NCBI RefSeq assembly: GCF_018613315.1
Contig: NZ_JAGGQL010000006.1
Coordinates: 1 to 64,000 of the forward strand
Direction of reading: 5' to 3'
DNA length: 64,000 bases
Origin: Bacillus sp. ISL-37
Lineage (GTDB): Bacteria > Bacillota > Bacilli > Bacillales > Cytobacillaceae
Made by a program: the position numbers and the translations under genes. The notes under the pieces were generated by a model. It searched no databases and was not told where the DNA came from. It was given only the letters and a program-made list of their open reading frames with translations. Positions 63,131 to 64,000 of this stretch are shown in pieces (the stretch's first letter is position 1; the number at the start of each line of letters is the position of its first letter).

Positions 63131-63667
63131 TTAGCCTAGCAATTTACGTTCTAAGCGGTCTAGCTTGCCGCGCAAGCTGCCGTCAAAAATGCGGTTTCCA
63201 ATGCGAAGCTTTACGCCTCCAAGCAAATTGGAATCTACAATGTTTTCAATATGAAGTGACTGTTTACCAACCTGCGGCGCGAACGAAGCTGAAAGTGCTT
63301 CAGCCTGCTCAGCAGAGAGCGGCTGGACACTATAAACTTTTGCTTCAGCCACGCCTTTTGCATCATTTGCAAGGGCGATGAACTGATCAGCAACATCTGC
63401 GATCTGGTCTTCGCGGTGGCGGTCAACCAAAATCATCAACGTATTAAGGACATATGTGCTTACTGAACCGAAAGCCGTCTTTAAAACCTCTTTCTTCTTC
63501 TCGTTCGGAAGCTTTGGAGACTTTAAAAAGGCAGTCAATTCCGGATTGTTCACAACAACTTCTTTTACAGTGCGAAGCTCTTCCTCAACCTGCGGGAGAG
63601 CCTGCTTTTCAGAAGCGAGTTGAAAAAGTGCCAGGGCATAGCGTTTTGCTACTGTCGAGTTGCTCAT
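63131..63667 (-). CDS. atpH: ATP synthase subunit delta
   Basis: Peripheral-stalk subunit that links F1 to subunit b, 178 residues. The N-terminal helical domain ([31 protein letters not shown]) and the C-terminal signature ([37 protein letters not shown]) are both clear. It overlaps atpF by 4 bp (ATGA) and is followed by atpA after 24 bp. Confidence 0.97.
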   Translation of the reverse strand: MSNSTVAKRYALALFQLASEKQALPQVEEELRTVKEVVVNNPELTAFLKSPKLPNEKKKEVLKTAFGSVSTYVLNTLMILVDRHREDQIADVADQFIALANDAKGVAEAKVYSVQPLSAEQAEALSASFAPQVGKQSLHIENIVDSNLLGGVKLRIGNRIFDGSLRGKLDRLERKLLG

Positions 63668-64000
63668 CGGGCATTACCCGCCTCTTGAATGTATTCATTG
63701 ATGAGCTTTTCCTGGTCAGCCGCAGAGATTTCCTTCTCAATTACTTTAGAAGCAATCAATACAGAAAGTGAAGCCACTTGTTCGCGGATTGCCGCAACAG
63801 CCTGCTCCTTCTGCTGTTCAATTTCAAGCTTCGCAGATTCTTTGATTCTGTCAGATTCAGTGCGTGCCAATGCAATGATTTCATCACGCTGTACATCGCC
63901 CTGTTTCTTTGCGTTTTCAATTAGGCCCTGTGCTTCTGTACGTGCTTGCTTAAGCATGTCACGCTGTTCTTCCAAAAGTTTCTGTGCTTCAGCACGGCTT
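63664..64000 (-). CDS. atpF: ATP synthase subunit b, N-terminus cut by the window edge
   Basis: Peripheral-stalk subunit b. Only the C-terminal 111 residues or so are present: the long charged dimerising helix ([48 protein letters not shown]) and the end that binds subunit delta ([30 protein letters not shown]). The frame is open through the window edge, so the membrane helix and start are outside; the TTG near 63975 is an internal codon. It overlaps atpH by 4 bp. Confidence 0.95.
   Translation of the reverse strand, partial: SRAEAQKLLEEQRDMLKQARTEAQGLIENAKKQGDVQRDEIIALARTESDRIKESAKLEIEQQKEQAVAAIREQVASLSVLIASKVIEKEISAADQEKLINEYIQEAGNAR

Overview
The window comes from a low-GC, endospore-forming Firmicute of the family Bacillaceae. 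The order murA, spoIID, spoIIQ, spoIIID, mbl, flhO, flhP, fabZ, ywpF, ssb matches the Bacillus subtilis backbone, preceded by an 11-subunit nuo operon (no nuoEFG) and the atp operon. A Mesobacillus- or Cytobacillus-like genus is a guess from general resemblance; no search was run.

Layout. 1-0.8 kb: 3' part of an IS3-family insertion sequence. 0.8-6.9 kb: ssb with a coupled small coiled-coil gene, ywpF, an acidic lipoprotein, fabZ, an EpuA-type membrane protein, flhP, flhO, mbl. 7.2-27.2 kb: a block of about 20 kb that separates mbl from spoIIID, which are neighbours in B. subtilis. It holds a type VII secretion (T7SS) locus with an unusual composition: an EssC/YukBA-type ATPase, a YukD/EsaB ubiquitin-like protein, a lipoprotein, a lipase-like candidate effector with a helical C-terminal half, a 63-residue helical protein, two adjacent WXG100 proteins and a divergent third one, then an FHA protein, a PP2C phosphatase, a membrane Ser/Thr kinase with TPRs, a membrane protein full of Thr-Thr-hydrophobic-Leu motifs, and a 1795-residue protein with about 17 Ig-like repeats. 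No EsaA/YueB, EssA or EssB/YukC gene is recognisable here. 27.3-30.6 kb: spoIIID, a LysM protein, two small membrane genes (one frameshifted by a perfect 25-bp tandem duplication), a DEDDh exonuclease. 30.7-35 kb: a cNMP/CBS/DUF294 protein, an ActP-type acetate symporter and its DUF485 partner. 35-47 kb: gamma-glutamyltransferase, a membrane protein, a PBP3-like penicillin-binding lipoprotein, spoIIQ, a VanZ protein, a NERD protein, spoIID, murA, ywmB, ywzB. 47.1-57.9 kb: nuoN to nuoA. 58.6-64 kb: atpC to a partial atpF. Almost all genes are on the minus strand.

How the genes could work together. The T7SS block reads as one functional unit: EssC drives export, WXG100 proteins and the lipase-like protein are candidate substrates, the lipoprotein is a candidate immunity factor, and the kinase, phosphatase and FHA proteins could form a phosphothreonine switch acting through the Thr motifs of the adaptor protein and the FHA protein itself. 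The giant Ig-repeat protein, anchored at both ends, could replace EsaA/YueB as the part that crosses the cell wall. These roles are inference.

The least explained signal is not a gene. Five intergenic regions carry arrays of a short core repeated every 20-21 bp (two helical turns) with unconserved spacers. The core differs from array to array (six cores), the period does not, and each array lies within about 100 bp of the end of a transcription unit or of a hairpin there. I do not recognise a named family for these.
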